Below, in pieces: positions 38,506 through 47,524 of a DNA stretch of 53,392 nucleotides. The notes under the pieces were generated by a model. The model did not search any database. It was not told the origin of the DNA and worked only from the letters and a program-made list of their open reading frames with translations. This DNA is from Barthelona sp. PAP020 (taxonomy: Eukaryota; Metamonada: BaSk clade). The stretch lies in the NCBI GenBank assembly GCA_040182905.1, contig JARQWU010000041.1, forward strand, positions 1 through 53,392, read 5' to 3'. The position numbers were made by a program, and so were the translations under genes. Numbering within the stretch: position 1 is the stretch's first letter; the number at the start of each line of letters is the position of its first letter.

Positions 38506-38903
38506 ATGAATAATTTACAGATCGTATGAATATCTGATAGTAATTTCTAACACAATAGGATGTGGATTCTAATGATTCCACTTGTGCAACGTTTACCTTT
38601 GTTGATGAAGATCATACCTTGGGAAACACTTTGAGATATATTTTAATGGCAAAGTTTTTTTACTGTTTCATATACATTCTAATATTTAGTCCAAAAGTTG
38701 AATTTTGTGGTTATTCCATCCCACATCCACTTGAAAATATAATGAAATTACGTTTACAAACATATGAAGACGATGCGATTGAAGTGTTGATGGAAGCTGC
38801 TGACACCATTGTGGATGTTTGCAACGTTGTTGAAGAAAAATTTATTAATGAAGTTGGAGATGAATTAGTTGAATCCGGTCCCGTTTATGAACAATTTTTG
38901 TAA
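38506..38903 (+). CDS. RPC19: RNA polymerase I/III subunit RPC19 (AC19), three exons
   Basis: Exons 38506-38523, 38559-38653 and 38690-38903, introns 35 nt (38524-38558, GTATGA...CTAACACAATAG) and 36 nt (38654-38689, GTTTTT...CTAATATTTAG). Joining gives 108 residues, in phase at both junctions. The product shows the RpoA/L-fold phrases CATFTFVDEDHTLGNTLRYILM, NPKVEFCGYSIPHPLENIMKLRLQT and VEEKF at the C-terminus. RPC19/POLR1D pairs with RPAC1 in RNA polymerases I and III, like alpha in bacteria. Without splicing the frame would start with a GTG and carry an unrelated insert between LRYILM and PKVEF, so both introns are well supported. Confidence 0.93.
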
Positions 38904-38993
38904 ATTATTTTTGTGATAGTTGCATATAAAAATAAATATTTAGTCTTGGATTTCGTTTTTTTTTGATTGCTGATTGTTTTTTTTTCAATAAGA

Positions 38994-40385
38994 ATGAATT
39001 TAGATGATGATGATTTATTTAGTGATAATGATTTGAATGAATTTGAAAACACTCAATTCGAGTTTTCTTTAACTGGAGCTGATCCTTTTGAAATGCCAAC
39101 TAATGAGTCTAGAGGAGATGTAAGAAAGAAATTATTGAGTGAAATGACAAAGCAAGATTGGAGGAAATTTAGAGATGAGTTGAAAATTTTTATAACTGGG
39201 ATCAAAGTTCCTTATCCCATTAGAAATTGGGAAGATCAGGAATTTCCAAGTTTTATATGTAAATATTTGGAAAATAAAGGTTTAGTTCAACCAACTCCTG
39301 TACAATCACAAGCCATTCCTTCTATGCTGTTAAATCGGGATGTAATAGCCATATCTGAAACTGGTGGAGGTAAGACCTTAAGTTTTGGGTTGCCCATATT
39401 GACAAAAATTTATCAAGAATTGTTGAATGGTTATTCGCCGATCATTTCTGGGCCGCTAGCAATAATAGTTGTCCCTACTAGGGAACTGGTACTTCAAATT
39501 GCTGATGTTCTTCAAGAAATTAACAACAATATTAAGATTGCCTGCTTTTTTGGTGGACAAACAATTACAAGACAAGTGAAAAGAGATGCATCTATTATTG
39601 TTTCTACCACCGGTAGATTAGTAGACCTTTTGAAATTATCCTTATTGAGCTTCGCAAATGTTAAATATTTTGTCCTTGATGAGTGCGATAAACTTGTAGT
39701 GGAAAATTTTTTTGAGGATATCAACTTCATTTTGAGTGGTTTTCCGGACCATCATGTCACAACTAGTCTATTTAGTGCTACATTACCCAAATCTCTAATA
39801 AAAGTAACGGAAAAATTGTTGAAAAATCCTGTGCGTATCACTATTGGTAATAAAATGAATACAGCTGAAACTATTGAAGAAAGAGTCAAATTTTTGAGTT
39901 TTTCTAAAAAAGATATGGAATTGGTTGAATGTTTGGATGAAGTTGAACTTCCAGCAATAATTTTTGCGAGAACAAAGACCAATGTTGATAGGTTGGCAAA
40001 AATGTTAAGGAAACACAAGAACGATTTGATGACATTGCCTTTGCATGGTTCAAAAGACCAAAAAATTAGAGCTGAAGTTATTAGAAAGATGAGAAACCGT
40101 CAAATTGATGTTTTGGTAGCGACATCATTAGCTAGTCGGGGATTGGACATCGAAGATGTGGCTACTGTTATCAATTATGATGTTCCAAGCTCTTTTGCCA
40201 ATTATATTCATCAAATAGGTCGTACAGGTAGGGCTGGTAGATATGGGCTTTCAATAACGTTTATGACCAAAGAAGATTGTGAATCAAATGATGAATTATT
40301 AGCCCATTTTCGGAAAAAAAACATTGAAATTCCTTTTGAAATGCAAGAATATGCAGAAGAAAATGATGAATATATAAATTATTGA
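38994..40385 (+). CDS. DEAD-box RNA helicase, DDX41-like
   Basis: 463 residues. N-terminal ~70 residues are acidic, then PIRNWEDQEFPSFICKYLENKG followed by the Q motif PTPVQSQAIP. Motif I is ETGGGKT, Ia is PTRELVLQ, motif II is DECD (Cys in place of the usual Ala), motif III is SAT, V/VI are RGLDIEDVATVINYDVP and HQIGRTGRAG. The RecA-2 part (LPAIIFARTKTNVDRL, LHGSKDQKIRAEVIRKMR, ATSLASRGLDI) is closest to DDX41 (Abstrakt), a spliceosome C-complex/R-loop helicase; it lacks the CCHC zinc knuckle of that protein. Prp28-type (DDX23) enzymes are the alternative. Confidence 0.9.
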   Translation: MNLDDDDLFSDNDLNEFENTQFEFSLTGADPFEMPTNESRGDVRKKLLSEMTKQDWRKFRDELKIFITGIKVPYPIRNWEDQEFPSFICKYLENKGLVQPTPVQSQAIPSMLLNRDVIAISETGGGKTLSFGLPILTKIYQELLNGYSPIISGPLAIIVVPTRELVLQIADVLQEINNNIKIACFFGGQTITRQVKRDASIIVSTTGRLVDLLKLSLLSFANVKYFVLDECDKLVVENFFEDINFILSGFPDHHVTTSLFSATLPKSLIKVTEKLLKNPVRITIGNKMNTAETIEERVKFLSFSKKDMELVECLDEVELPAIIFARTKTNVDRLAKMLRKHKNDLMTLPLHGSKDQKIRAEVIRKMRNRQIDVLVATSLASRGLDIEDVATVINYDVPSSFANYIHQIGRTGRAGRYGLSITFMTKEDCESNDELLAHFRKKNIEIPFEMQEYAEENDEYINY

Positions 40386-40733
40386 TGTTTTTCAATTCTT
40401 TTATTTTTATGATTCTTCATTCTTTTAATAATAATAGAAAACTGAAATAATGTTTAAAAAACAGAAAAGAAAGAAAAGATTGAATTGCTTTTTGAAGAAA
40501 GAAGATTCTTTGCTTTTGCAATGTTAATTTTCTGATAAACAAAACAAATATGGTAATAAATTAATTCTTAATAGGATTTACAGAGCTTTTCTTCCATAAA
40601 GAAAGAGGATATTTTTTTAATTTTTTTTTTCTTTTATTTATATTTGAATTGGATTTAACCAACTCGATTTTGCTATTCATTAATTATTTTTTAATTTTTT
40701 TTTGTACGAATATATTTATTAAGAATTTAATTT
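40386..40733. other. Intergenic region
   Basis: 348 bp, tandem plus-strand genes, strongly A/T-rich with T-runs close to the DP start. It holds the 3' end of the helicase gene (AT-rich signals near 40420-40470) and the DP promoter. Nothing else is recognisable. Confidence 0.35.
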
Positions 40734-41928
40734 ATGGATGAGTTTGGAAATGGAAATCCGATGAAATCAGCTTTTCAGGCAACGTTATTTTTTCAAAATA
40801 TAACATATACTAACTAAAAATAGAGGTGTTGAATTAGAATATGCAAAGAGTTTAGGAATAATCAATCCTGATTTTGGATTTAATATTTCTGATGATTTTT
40901 TATTTACAGAAGATAAATTCATAAATAATCAAATGGAAATAGTACCCCAATATCTTGATTCTGAATCACGATCAATTGAACCTGTGATGATGAATCAAAT
41001 ACCTCAGATTGGTTTTTCGACAATGAATAATGATGATAATTCAGCCAATATTGAAGCAAATTTGGATATGAATGATATTGATGTGGTGGATCTGAATGAT
41101 ATACAGTACGATGGTGTTGTCAATCCGACTGCCACAAATTTAAAAGCGAAACGGAAGCAATCTGGATTGAAAGAATTATCGGCGCACGTTGCAGCAATCT
41201 TGAAAAGTAAGAAAGAAGCTTCATATCAAGATTTGGTTAATGCTTTGATCGTCAGTCTGCCTCCTTCGGCTGGAAGCAGGAATGAAGACAATGTTCAACG
41301 GCGGTTGTACAACACAATCAATGTGTTTAAGGCTTTAGGGATGGTGGAAGATCATCGAGACAAGCAGAATGTCATAGTGTGGATAGGACAACCAAAAACT
41401 TTGAAGGACCAGATAGATGAAGTGAGTGAAAAGATGGCCATTGAAAAGGATTTGCTGTTTTCTATGGAAAATCAGAAATTTGAACTTGAATTACAACTGC
41501 TATTGCTTGACGCGTTGATGTATATGAATCAAAACAACATTAAATTGGCGTCAAGAATCAATCCTTTGATGGAAGATGAGTTGCCAGTAAAGTTTCCTTT
41601 TGTCATTCTCAAAGGTCAAAAATATAGCTCCATGGATCTTCAAATGACACCAGATAGAAAGAATGCCAGTTTAAGATGTGGATCCGATGTGGATTTGATT
41701 TTTGACATGGACATTCTTGCATGTTTACAAATTTTTGATGTTCTGAGTGAAGAAATACTAAACGACTTGATACAAGTACGAAGTCCGGTTTTTATTGAAA
41801 AGTTTTTCAAATTGAAAGAAATTAACAAAATAAATGCCTCACAAACACAAAACTCATCAATAAAGAATCAGGAGCAATTGGAGCAATTTAGTGAAGAGGA
41901 TTTTAAGAACATTCTGCCAAAATTGTGA
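40734..41928 (+). CDS. Transcription factor DP, two exons
   Basis: Exons 40734-40783 and 40824-41928 with a 40-nt intron (GTTATT...ACTAACTAAAAATAG). The joined frame has 384 residues, an exact fit. The DNA-binding winged helix is at about 125-205 (SGLKELSAHVAAILKSKKEASYQDLVNALI ... VQRRLYNTINVFKALGMVEDHRDKQNVIVWIG). It carries the DP-type RRLYNTINVF, equivalent to RRRVYDALNV in DP, and a DP-type dimer region follows (DQIDEVSEKMAIEKDLLF..., then PFVILKGQKYSSMDLQM). DP pairs with E2F to drive S-phase genes; no E2F gene is in this window. The N-terminal ~110 residues are acidic and Asn-rich. Confidence 0.88.
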
Positions 41929-42353
41929 AAAGAAATTCTCTTTCACAAAATTATCTTTGATTTAGTTTAATTTTCTCATTGAAATATTTCAAATATTTCA
42001 AATAGGAAACAAAATAATGAATGCATTCGTTTTTTCACATTTCAGAATTCGATTTTTTTTTTATCTTTTATAATATTTGTTTTTTCTTGCACTATGTGTG
42101 TTATTTTTTCATTTTTGTAAACTTGTTTATTCTTTTTCTATTTTTATCAATATTTTTACATTTTTACCCCTTGTTTATTCTTGGATATGACAACTATATT
42201 CTTTCTTCTTTCCTTAAAAAATATTTTTTTTTGCCATTTTTGTGCTTAATAAACCTCTTTTCTAATTTAGAGTTTTATGAATCAAAAAAAAAATCTTTTA
42301 CCTTTTTTCTTTCATATTTTTTTCATAGTCTTGTTAACTTATAACTTGTGGTG
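41929..42353. other. Pyrimidine-rich intergenic region
   Basis: 425 bp dominated by T, mainly in 42040-42345. It produces a Phe-rich open frame (42021-42344) which I regard as non-coding. The region upstream of the secreted-protein gene is likely to act as its promoter; A/T-rich without clear motif. Confidence 0.4.
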
Positions 42354-43691
42354 ATGAAAACAAGTTCATTTATCTATTTATTTATTATTCAATTGATATT
42401 GTCCATAATTTTATGTGTTGATGAAAGCCAGTTGTCAAATAATGAAATTTCAGATGTAGAATTCTCAATTACGGATCCAATTATCATAATAAAAAAGGGG
42501 TTACATTCGTTTACATCAGAAACCAATAAAATTTTAGAATATGCAATCTATGGTCCACATTTTGCTTGGGATAACAACGATTTGTTATTGTATGGACAAA
42601 AGATTGCTTTGGAATTGAGTGAATATGGAAATTTTCGTGGATATTCATCTGCAATTGAAGGATTCAACCCATTTCAATACTTCACAGTTGGTGCCAATCA
42701 AAGTTTCTGTGATTATGGAGATATTAGATACGAGAAGTGGGATTGGATTAATTATCGCCGCGAACCTCAATTTAAACAAGAAGATGCTTCCTACATATTA
42801 TCCAGAAGCTCGAAACTCGATAGTCTACCCAATGATCATACCGATTGGGAGGAAAGACAAACATATATGCGACATTATGCTACTGAATGTAGGATTTATT
42901 ACCATGGGTATTACAATTTAATAGGAGAAATTATGGATGACATTTGGACTCTTGAATTTAGGTTTTACGTTGGACAAGCCAAAGCATCGATCTATTATTC
43001 AGGGATTTGTCCTACAAATCCATCATATTCAACAATAATGAACACACATCGGGTCTATTCCAATCAAACCATTATGGTCAGCTTTGCAAGTAAGCCAAAA
43101 AAGTTATTGACTGTTCAATTTCGAAGACCATCGAGCGCACAATTTTTGGTACATCTTGCCATGTGTCGCAATTCATTCGTGTTTTTTACTCGTGAAGCTA
43201 TTGATGGTAAATCTTTCTTCGGGTATCATGTGGATGATTTTTTGGATGAAAAAAGTGTTGAGCATTACCATACACTTTGGAGCTATATTGTCAACATTAC
43301 TGATAAATATAGTTACATAGCGTGCATTGATGATTTTGCTGGAGATGGGGACTGGTCATTTTCAATGATTTTATGTCCGAGAGTTGATGGTATATCATAC
43401 TGCTCTTTGTTTAGAAATGTTTTGATGGATACCTTGAAAATAACTGTTTCAAAGCCTTTCATCTTGGAGAAAATTATACCAAGTGGAAAATTATTCGAAA
43501 ACACCGTAGTTCGTGGCAATACAATCAATCATCATTCTTACGCTTTGACAAGTGGAAGGATTGAGGCTATGAGTTCCAAAGCCCATTTAATGTTTTTCTA
43601 CCAAGATGCATCCAACAATATTGTGGCACAATTTATGCATGTTGAACTTGAAGAACACAAAACAATCAATGAACATATCGCTACCAACTAA
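42354..43691 (+). CDS. Secreted or vesicular protein, unknown
   Basis: 445 residues from the first ATG. The first ~22 residues (MKTSSFIYLFIIQLILSIIL with a following Cys-Val-Asp) are a signal peptide, with predicted cleavage near position 21. No other membrane segment or GPI signal is seen. The mature part is rich in Tyr, Phe and Ser, has several NxS/T sites and about nine Cys, probably in disulphides, and looks beta-rich. Two phrases stand out, GPHFAWDNNDLLLYGQ and NQSFCDYGDIRYEKWDW. I do not recognise a family. Confidence 0.7.
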   Translation: MKTSSFIYLFIIQLILSIILCVDESQLSNNEISDVEFSITDPIIIIKKGLHSFTSETNKILEYAIYGPHFAWDNNDLLLYGQKIALELSEYGNFRGYSSAIEGFNPFQYFTVGANQSFCDYGDIRYEKWDWINYRREPQFKQEDASYILSRSSKLDSLPNDHTDWEERQTYMRHYATECRIYYHGYYNLIGEIMDDIWTLEFRFYVGQAKASIYYSGICPTNPSYSTIMNTHRVYSNQTIMVSFASKPKKLLTVQFRRPSSAQFLVHLAMCRNSFVFFTREAIDGKSFFGYHVDDFLDEKSVEHYHTLWSYIVNITDKYSYIACIDDFAGDGDWSFSMILCPRVDGISYCSLFRNVLMDTLKITVSKPFILEKIIPSGKLFENTVVRGNTINHHSYALTSGRIEAMSSKAHLMFFYQDASNNIVAQFMHVELEEHKTINEHIATN

Positions 43692-44052
43692 TGTGGCCAT
43701 ATTTTTCCTGTTTTTTTGATTTAATAAGTTTAACTTTAAGGCTATTTTTCCTATTTATGTGCCAATTTCAAATTTGTTTTTGTCTTGACTTCTTTGTAAA
43801 CATCTGGTTGGACCATTTGAAAAAAAAAAAAAAATCTGTTGTTTGACCTCAATTTGTCAAAAAAAAATTTTTTTGTATAAATAAAATGTTGTTCTTTTTT
43901 CACTTGTTAACTCACAAATTTTCAAACTATTTGAGATTTTTCAAACTATTTGAGATTTGAGACAATTTGATTTTTGAAAAACGAAATAAAAATTGTAAAA
44001 AAATGACTATATTTATTTTCTCTTTTTTTTTTGTTTATTCAAAAAAGACTAA
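43692..44052. other. Intergenic region with 19-bp direct repeat
   Basis: 361 bp between convergent genes. It holds A13/T-run stretches and a 19-bp tandem repeat (TTTTCAAACTATTTGAGAT twice, about 43920-43957). No RNA gene or ORF was found. Confidence 0.4.
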
Positions 44053-44742
44053 CTATTGAACCATATCCATAAGTTCTTCATCTTCATCAAAAAACTCATT
44101 TTCAGAATCTGAAATCTCAACATCTGAAGCTTCCTCATCAAATTGATTTGATGCATCTGTACTCTTTTTCATCTGAATTTTCAACTCAACAACAGATAAA
44201 GGAACTGATGAATCAGTGTAGTAAATTTTTGTTCCTTCGTGAAAATCAAATTTATTCAAGTCATCTTGATTACACCTAACAACAATAAAAGGTTGTTCTA
44301 AAGGACCAAACATTTCAAAAATAACACCAAAAGGTTCACCATTTTCTAAATACATTATTGTATCAGACTCTAAACAAGGAGCATTAAAATTTCCAGAAAT
44401 AATAACTTTTGAAGGTAAAATTGCATGAATCTCACCAAAATATTTTAAAGACTCAACAGAAACACATTCAAAATCTTCTTTAGAAACAATAGGAATTGTT
44501 TTTTCATCGATTTCATGTTTGGATCTTATTGGTTGAATATTAGGAATATTAGAGGCAGAATCAGCTGAATCTATTACATTATCAAACAATGTTTGAAATT
44601 CTAATGGTTCCTCTTCATCTGATTCTCCTGATAAAATGGCTTTCAATTCTTCTTCATCATATATTGAAGAATCAGAATCTGAATCTGATTGTTCATTTTG
44701 TTTTGTTGGAAATACAAATTGACCAGGTTCAAGTTCAGTCAT
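44053..44742 (-). CDS. NAF1: H/ACA snoRNP assembly factor NAF1
   Basis: 229 residues. Acidic N-terminus (SDSDSSIYDEEELKAILSGESDEEE), then a Gar1-like beta-barrel at about 88-185: YFGEIHAILPSKVIISGNFNAP, LENGEPFGVIFEMFGPLEQPFIVVRCN and KIYYTDSSVP, and an acidic tail. NAF1 holds Cbf5/dyskerin during H/ACA RNP assembly and is later replaced by Gar1. The acidic ends mark it as NAF1 rather than Gar1, which has Gly/Arg-rich ends. It acts in the same particle as NHP2 in this window. Confidence 0.9.
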   Translation of the reverse strand: MTELEPGQFVFPTKQNEQSDSDSDSSIYDEEELKAILSGESDEEEPLEFQTLFDNVIDSADSASNIPNIQPIRSKHEIDEKTIPIVSKEDFECVSVESLKYFGEIHAILPSKVIISGNFNAPCLESDTIMYLENGEPFGVIFEMFGPLEQPFIVVRCNQDDLNKFDFHEGTKIYYTDSSVPLSVVELKIQMKKSTDASNQFDEEASDVEISDSENEFFDEDEELMDMVQ

Positions 44743-44862
44743 TAATAAATAGACAGGAATGATATCTTGATTTTTGTGTACTTTTTTTTTGATTGTTTTT
44801 ATACTTTTTTAATGTTAATTTATTGATTAAGAAATAGATGTGAACTGATTTATCAAATAGAA
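44743..44862. promoter_or_regulatory. 120-bp bidirectional promoter (NAF1 / coiled-coil gene)
   Basis: Divergent start codons 120 bp apart; the spacer is T/A-rich with a T9 run near 44784. No factor site is evident. Confidence 0.4.
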
Positions 44863-45864
44863 ATGAATGAAAATGAAATAAAACCACCTGGAATTGAAAT
44901 TGTTGAGATTTTTCAACCAAAGACTTCAAAAATTTCTGAAAAAACAAATATTATTGAGTCAAAGCTATTTAATATTACTAATTTATATGCGGAAACTTAT
45001 AAAAACTTTCGTATTCAAAATTATTCGCAAAGAGACCTCAAAGATGTCTTATTATTGGTACCTGATTGTTGTAAACAAATTTCAATTTGTTCTACATCAG
45101 TAAAGAAAATTAAAGAAAGTGTAGAAGACCTGAAGTTGATCGTTTCTGAAATAGAAAAGGTGAAGCAAGAACTTTTTGAGGTTAAAAAGCAAGAAAAAGA
45201 AAGACAGGCAGCTGAAAGAATATTAAAAGAAAAAGAAGAATCTGAAAGAATGTTAAAAGAAAGAGAAGAAGCCAAAAGAGCGTATAAAGAAAGAGAAGCA
45301 GCTCAAGAGTTATTAAAAGAAAAAGAAGCTGCTCAAAAAGCATTAAAAGAACAAGAAGCAATTCAAAAGGCATTAAAAGAAAAAGAAAAAGAAGCATCTC
45401 AAAATTCCTTGAAAAAAGAATCTAGCAGTGGTTTTTTAGATTCGTTATTTACTTCCATATTTTATTCTGAAAATAAGACTAATAAAGAAACAGAAAAAGA
45501 AAAACAGAAAAAAGAGGAAAAGCCGAAGGTCTTACCGGCAAAAAAGACAAATTTGTCTGATTATCTTCCATCTTTGGATGATTTTTTTGGTTCGACGAAT
45601 AACAGGGAGCAAAATATAGACGAAGATGATGAAGATGTGAATAAACAATCAAAAGAAAAAACAAAAAGCAACTCTTTTCAAGAATCAACTGATGAAAATA
45701 ATATAAAGAAAAAAAAGAAAAAGAAAAAAAAAAAAAAACATAGAAAAGATGTTAATGTTGAGTTGAATGAACAAACTGATTTTGAAAGAGCTTTAGAAAT
45801 TACTCTAAAAAACGCTGGCAAAAAACTTGAAGAAAAGAATAAGGAACATGTAAATACTATTTAA
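44863..45864 (+). CDS. Protein with ten-residue charged helix repeats
   Basis: 333 residues. After a helical N-terminal domain (about 1-110) lies a repetitive, strongly charged helix (about 112-185) of ten-residue units of the type (L/Y)KE(K/R/Q)E(E/A)xx+x, reading ILKEKEESER, MLKEREEAKR, AYKEREAAQE, LLKEKEAAQK, ALKEQEAIQK. This makes a 30-bp minisatellite in the DNA (45222-45390). Then come short hydrophobic segments, an acidic part, and an 11-Lys run near residue 285-296. A single alpha-helix or coiled-coil spacer is likely. No family was recognised. Confidence 0.65.
   Translation: MNENEIKPPGIEIVEIFQPKTSKISEKTNIIESKLFNITNLYAETYKNFRIQNYSQRDLKDVLLLVPDCCKQISICSTSVKKIKESVEDLKLIVSEIEKVKQELFEVKKQEKERQAAERILKEKEESERMLKEREEAKRAYKEREAAQELLKEKEAAQKALKEQEAIQKALKEKEKEASQNSLKKESSSGFLDSLFTSIFYSENKTNKETEKEKQKKEEKPKVLPAKKTNLSDYLPSLDDFFGSTNNREQNIDEDDEDVNKQSKEKTKSNSFQESTDENNIKKKKKKKKKKKHRKDVNVELNEQTDFERALEITLKNAGKKLEEKNKEHVNTI
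45222..45390 (+). repeat. 30-bp coding minisatellite
   Basis: About five to six copies of a 30-bp unit based on TTAAAAGAAAAAGAAG, part of the coding sequence and translated as ten-residue helix repeats. Unit edges vary by 1-3 bases; all units stay in frame. Confidence 0.7.
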
Positions 45865-46263
45865 TTTTTTGTTTTTCGTTTATTAAAAGAAAGTTTTTCG
45901 AAAATTTTCCAAATTTGAGACCAATGCCTCATGTGGTTAAAGAAACAATGACACTTTATAATTGATAGAAACCTCTCAGCAACAGTCCTTTCATTTCATG
46001 ACCCTGGCAATAGAGAAAGCTATCATATGAAGTGTGTAAAATTATTGTAGAACCAAATATTGAAAAGAACCAGATGGCTTGTTTTTGAAATTGATCTTAA
46101 TCCTGTAAGATTTGTTGCATTTCAATTGTGAAGGTCAAAATATTTAGAGTTTTTGACAATAAAGTCTCGCAGAAGGAAAAGAGGAAGAATAAAAAATTTT
46201 GATCAAGAATCAAAGAAAAATTCACACACTTTTACAAACAACAAAAATTTGAATTTCTCTCAA
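45865..46263. other. Intergenic region, downstream of two converging genes
   Basis: 399 bp between converging genes. The part around 45910-46110 is less AT-biased than other gaps and might carry a decayed gene or small RNA. A frame reads PMPHVVKETMTLYN before stops. No clear assignment. Confidence 0.3.
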
Positions 46264-46827
46264 CTATATTTCACCTTGGAAGACAACTCCATCGGCAATA
46301 TTCAAAGCAATATTCTCACCAACCAAGTACTTAATAATGCAAAGAGCAAAATGACATGCAGTTGCTGGTCCACGACTGGTAATCAGGTTTCCATCAATTA
46401 CAACTTCATCCTCTAAATAATTCTTGCAAGGTTGACAGTCAGAACTAACACCTGGCCAACTTGTGACATCTTTATCAACTAACAAATCCCATCCAGCCAA
46501 AATTGAAGGCGCAGCACAAATAGCAGCTAAAAGCTTTCCAGATGTGAAATGATCAACAGTTAATCTTCTCAATAGTTCACTATTGTTGTAATTTTTGGTT
46601 CCGGGACCACCGGGAAATACGATTGCATCAAATGTTTCAATTTCGTCTTTAATTTCATTTAATGTTGTATCAGCTTTTAAAATAATATCATGGCTACCAA
46701 CAATTTTCAAATGACTGTCCAAAGCACAAGTTACAACATTAATTCTCGCACGACGTAAAAAATCGACAACTGATGTAAATTCAATAGGTTCTACCTTTTG
46801 AGGCATTAAAACAAGGGCTTTTTTCAT
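46264..46827 (-). CDS. DJ-1/PfpI family protein (PARK7-like)
   Basis: 187 residues from the first ATG (the open frame starts at TTG upstream). A flavodoxin-like fold with the DJ-1 signature: KKALVLMPQKVEPIEF, DAIVFPGGPGTKN, the nucleophile elbow AAICAAPSILA with the reactive Cys (Cys106 of human DJ-1), and a Glu at the Glu18 position. A final block LITSRGPATACHFALCIIKYLVG matches the family end. DJ-1 proteins act in oxidative stress response and may have glyoxalase-type activity. Length is that of DJ-1 (189). Confidence 0.93.
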   Translation of the reverse strand: MKKALVLMPQKVEPIEFTSVVDFLRRARINVVTCALDSHLKIVGSHDIILKADTTLNEIKDEIETFDAIVFPGGPGTKNYNNSELLRRLTVDHFTSGKLLAAICAAPSILAGWDLLVDKDVTSWPGVSSDCQPCKNYLEDEVVIDGNLITSRGPATACHFALCIIKYLVGENIALNIADGVVFQGEI

Positions 46828-47524
46828 GAAAATACTCTCCAAAAAAAAAAAATCTTCTGTTTTTCAGCTGCATTTCTTCTCACATTATGATGTGATGTCG
46901 TTGATTTCAACAAAAGTGGACATTTTTTTCATTTTCTTTATCCTTTTTGAAAACATAATCGTATACTTTGAAGAACTTTGTTATGGAATAACAATCAAAT
47001 TCAATAAATATTTCTAATTCTTTATTAACAAAACAAAAAAACTGCCAAACACTTTCCATTTAATAATTATGATTGAATTTTGAAAAAAAATGTTTCAAGG
47101 TCATGAATCATCAATATCATAAAAGGACAAAGATGTGATTATACCAGGAAATATCTATGATGGGAATGGAAGACTATTTCATGATGAGAAACCTCACTTC
47201 AAGCCTAACTATCCACCAATAGGTAACTAAATATTAAGAATTTTTTTTCCAAATTTCTTTTTTGTAAATTTTTTGAAAAACTTTCAAAACTTTCGAGCAA
47301 TAAATCTTTTAACCCTCTATTTTTCCTTGAAAACTTCGTTTGAACAGAAAAATATTCAATAATTAGTTAAAAGAACAATTTTTTAATTTTTTAATCCTCA
47401 CAATTTCTTGCCTTTTTTCCGAAACAAATGATCTTTTGTTCCTTCCAGTTGCTTTAAAACTTACAAAGAAAAATGAACTACAAATATTTATGTCAATAAA
47501 ACAAAAAAACAAGTATCAAGTCCT
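46828..47524. other. Intergenic region with a coding-like remnant
   Basis: Nearly 700 bp between DJ-1 (start) and PGDH (stop). Most is A/T-rich. At 47123-47230 a 35-codon stretch reads coherently (KDKDVIIPGNIYDG ... PHFKPNYPPIGN and stop) and is preceded in frame by a TAA. See findings. A T12 (minus-strand) tract is near the DJ-1 start. Confidence 0.4.

Noticed and set aside
42021-42344. 107-codon plus-strand open frame
   Set aside because: Almost pure Phe/Leu/Ile from a T-rich gap, with no hallmark of a real protein.
42354-43691. GPI anchor or surface adhesin for the secreted protein
   Set aside because: There is no C-terminal hydrophobic segment or small-residue cleavage site.
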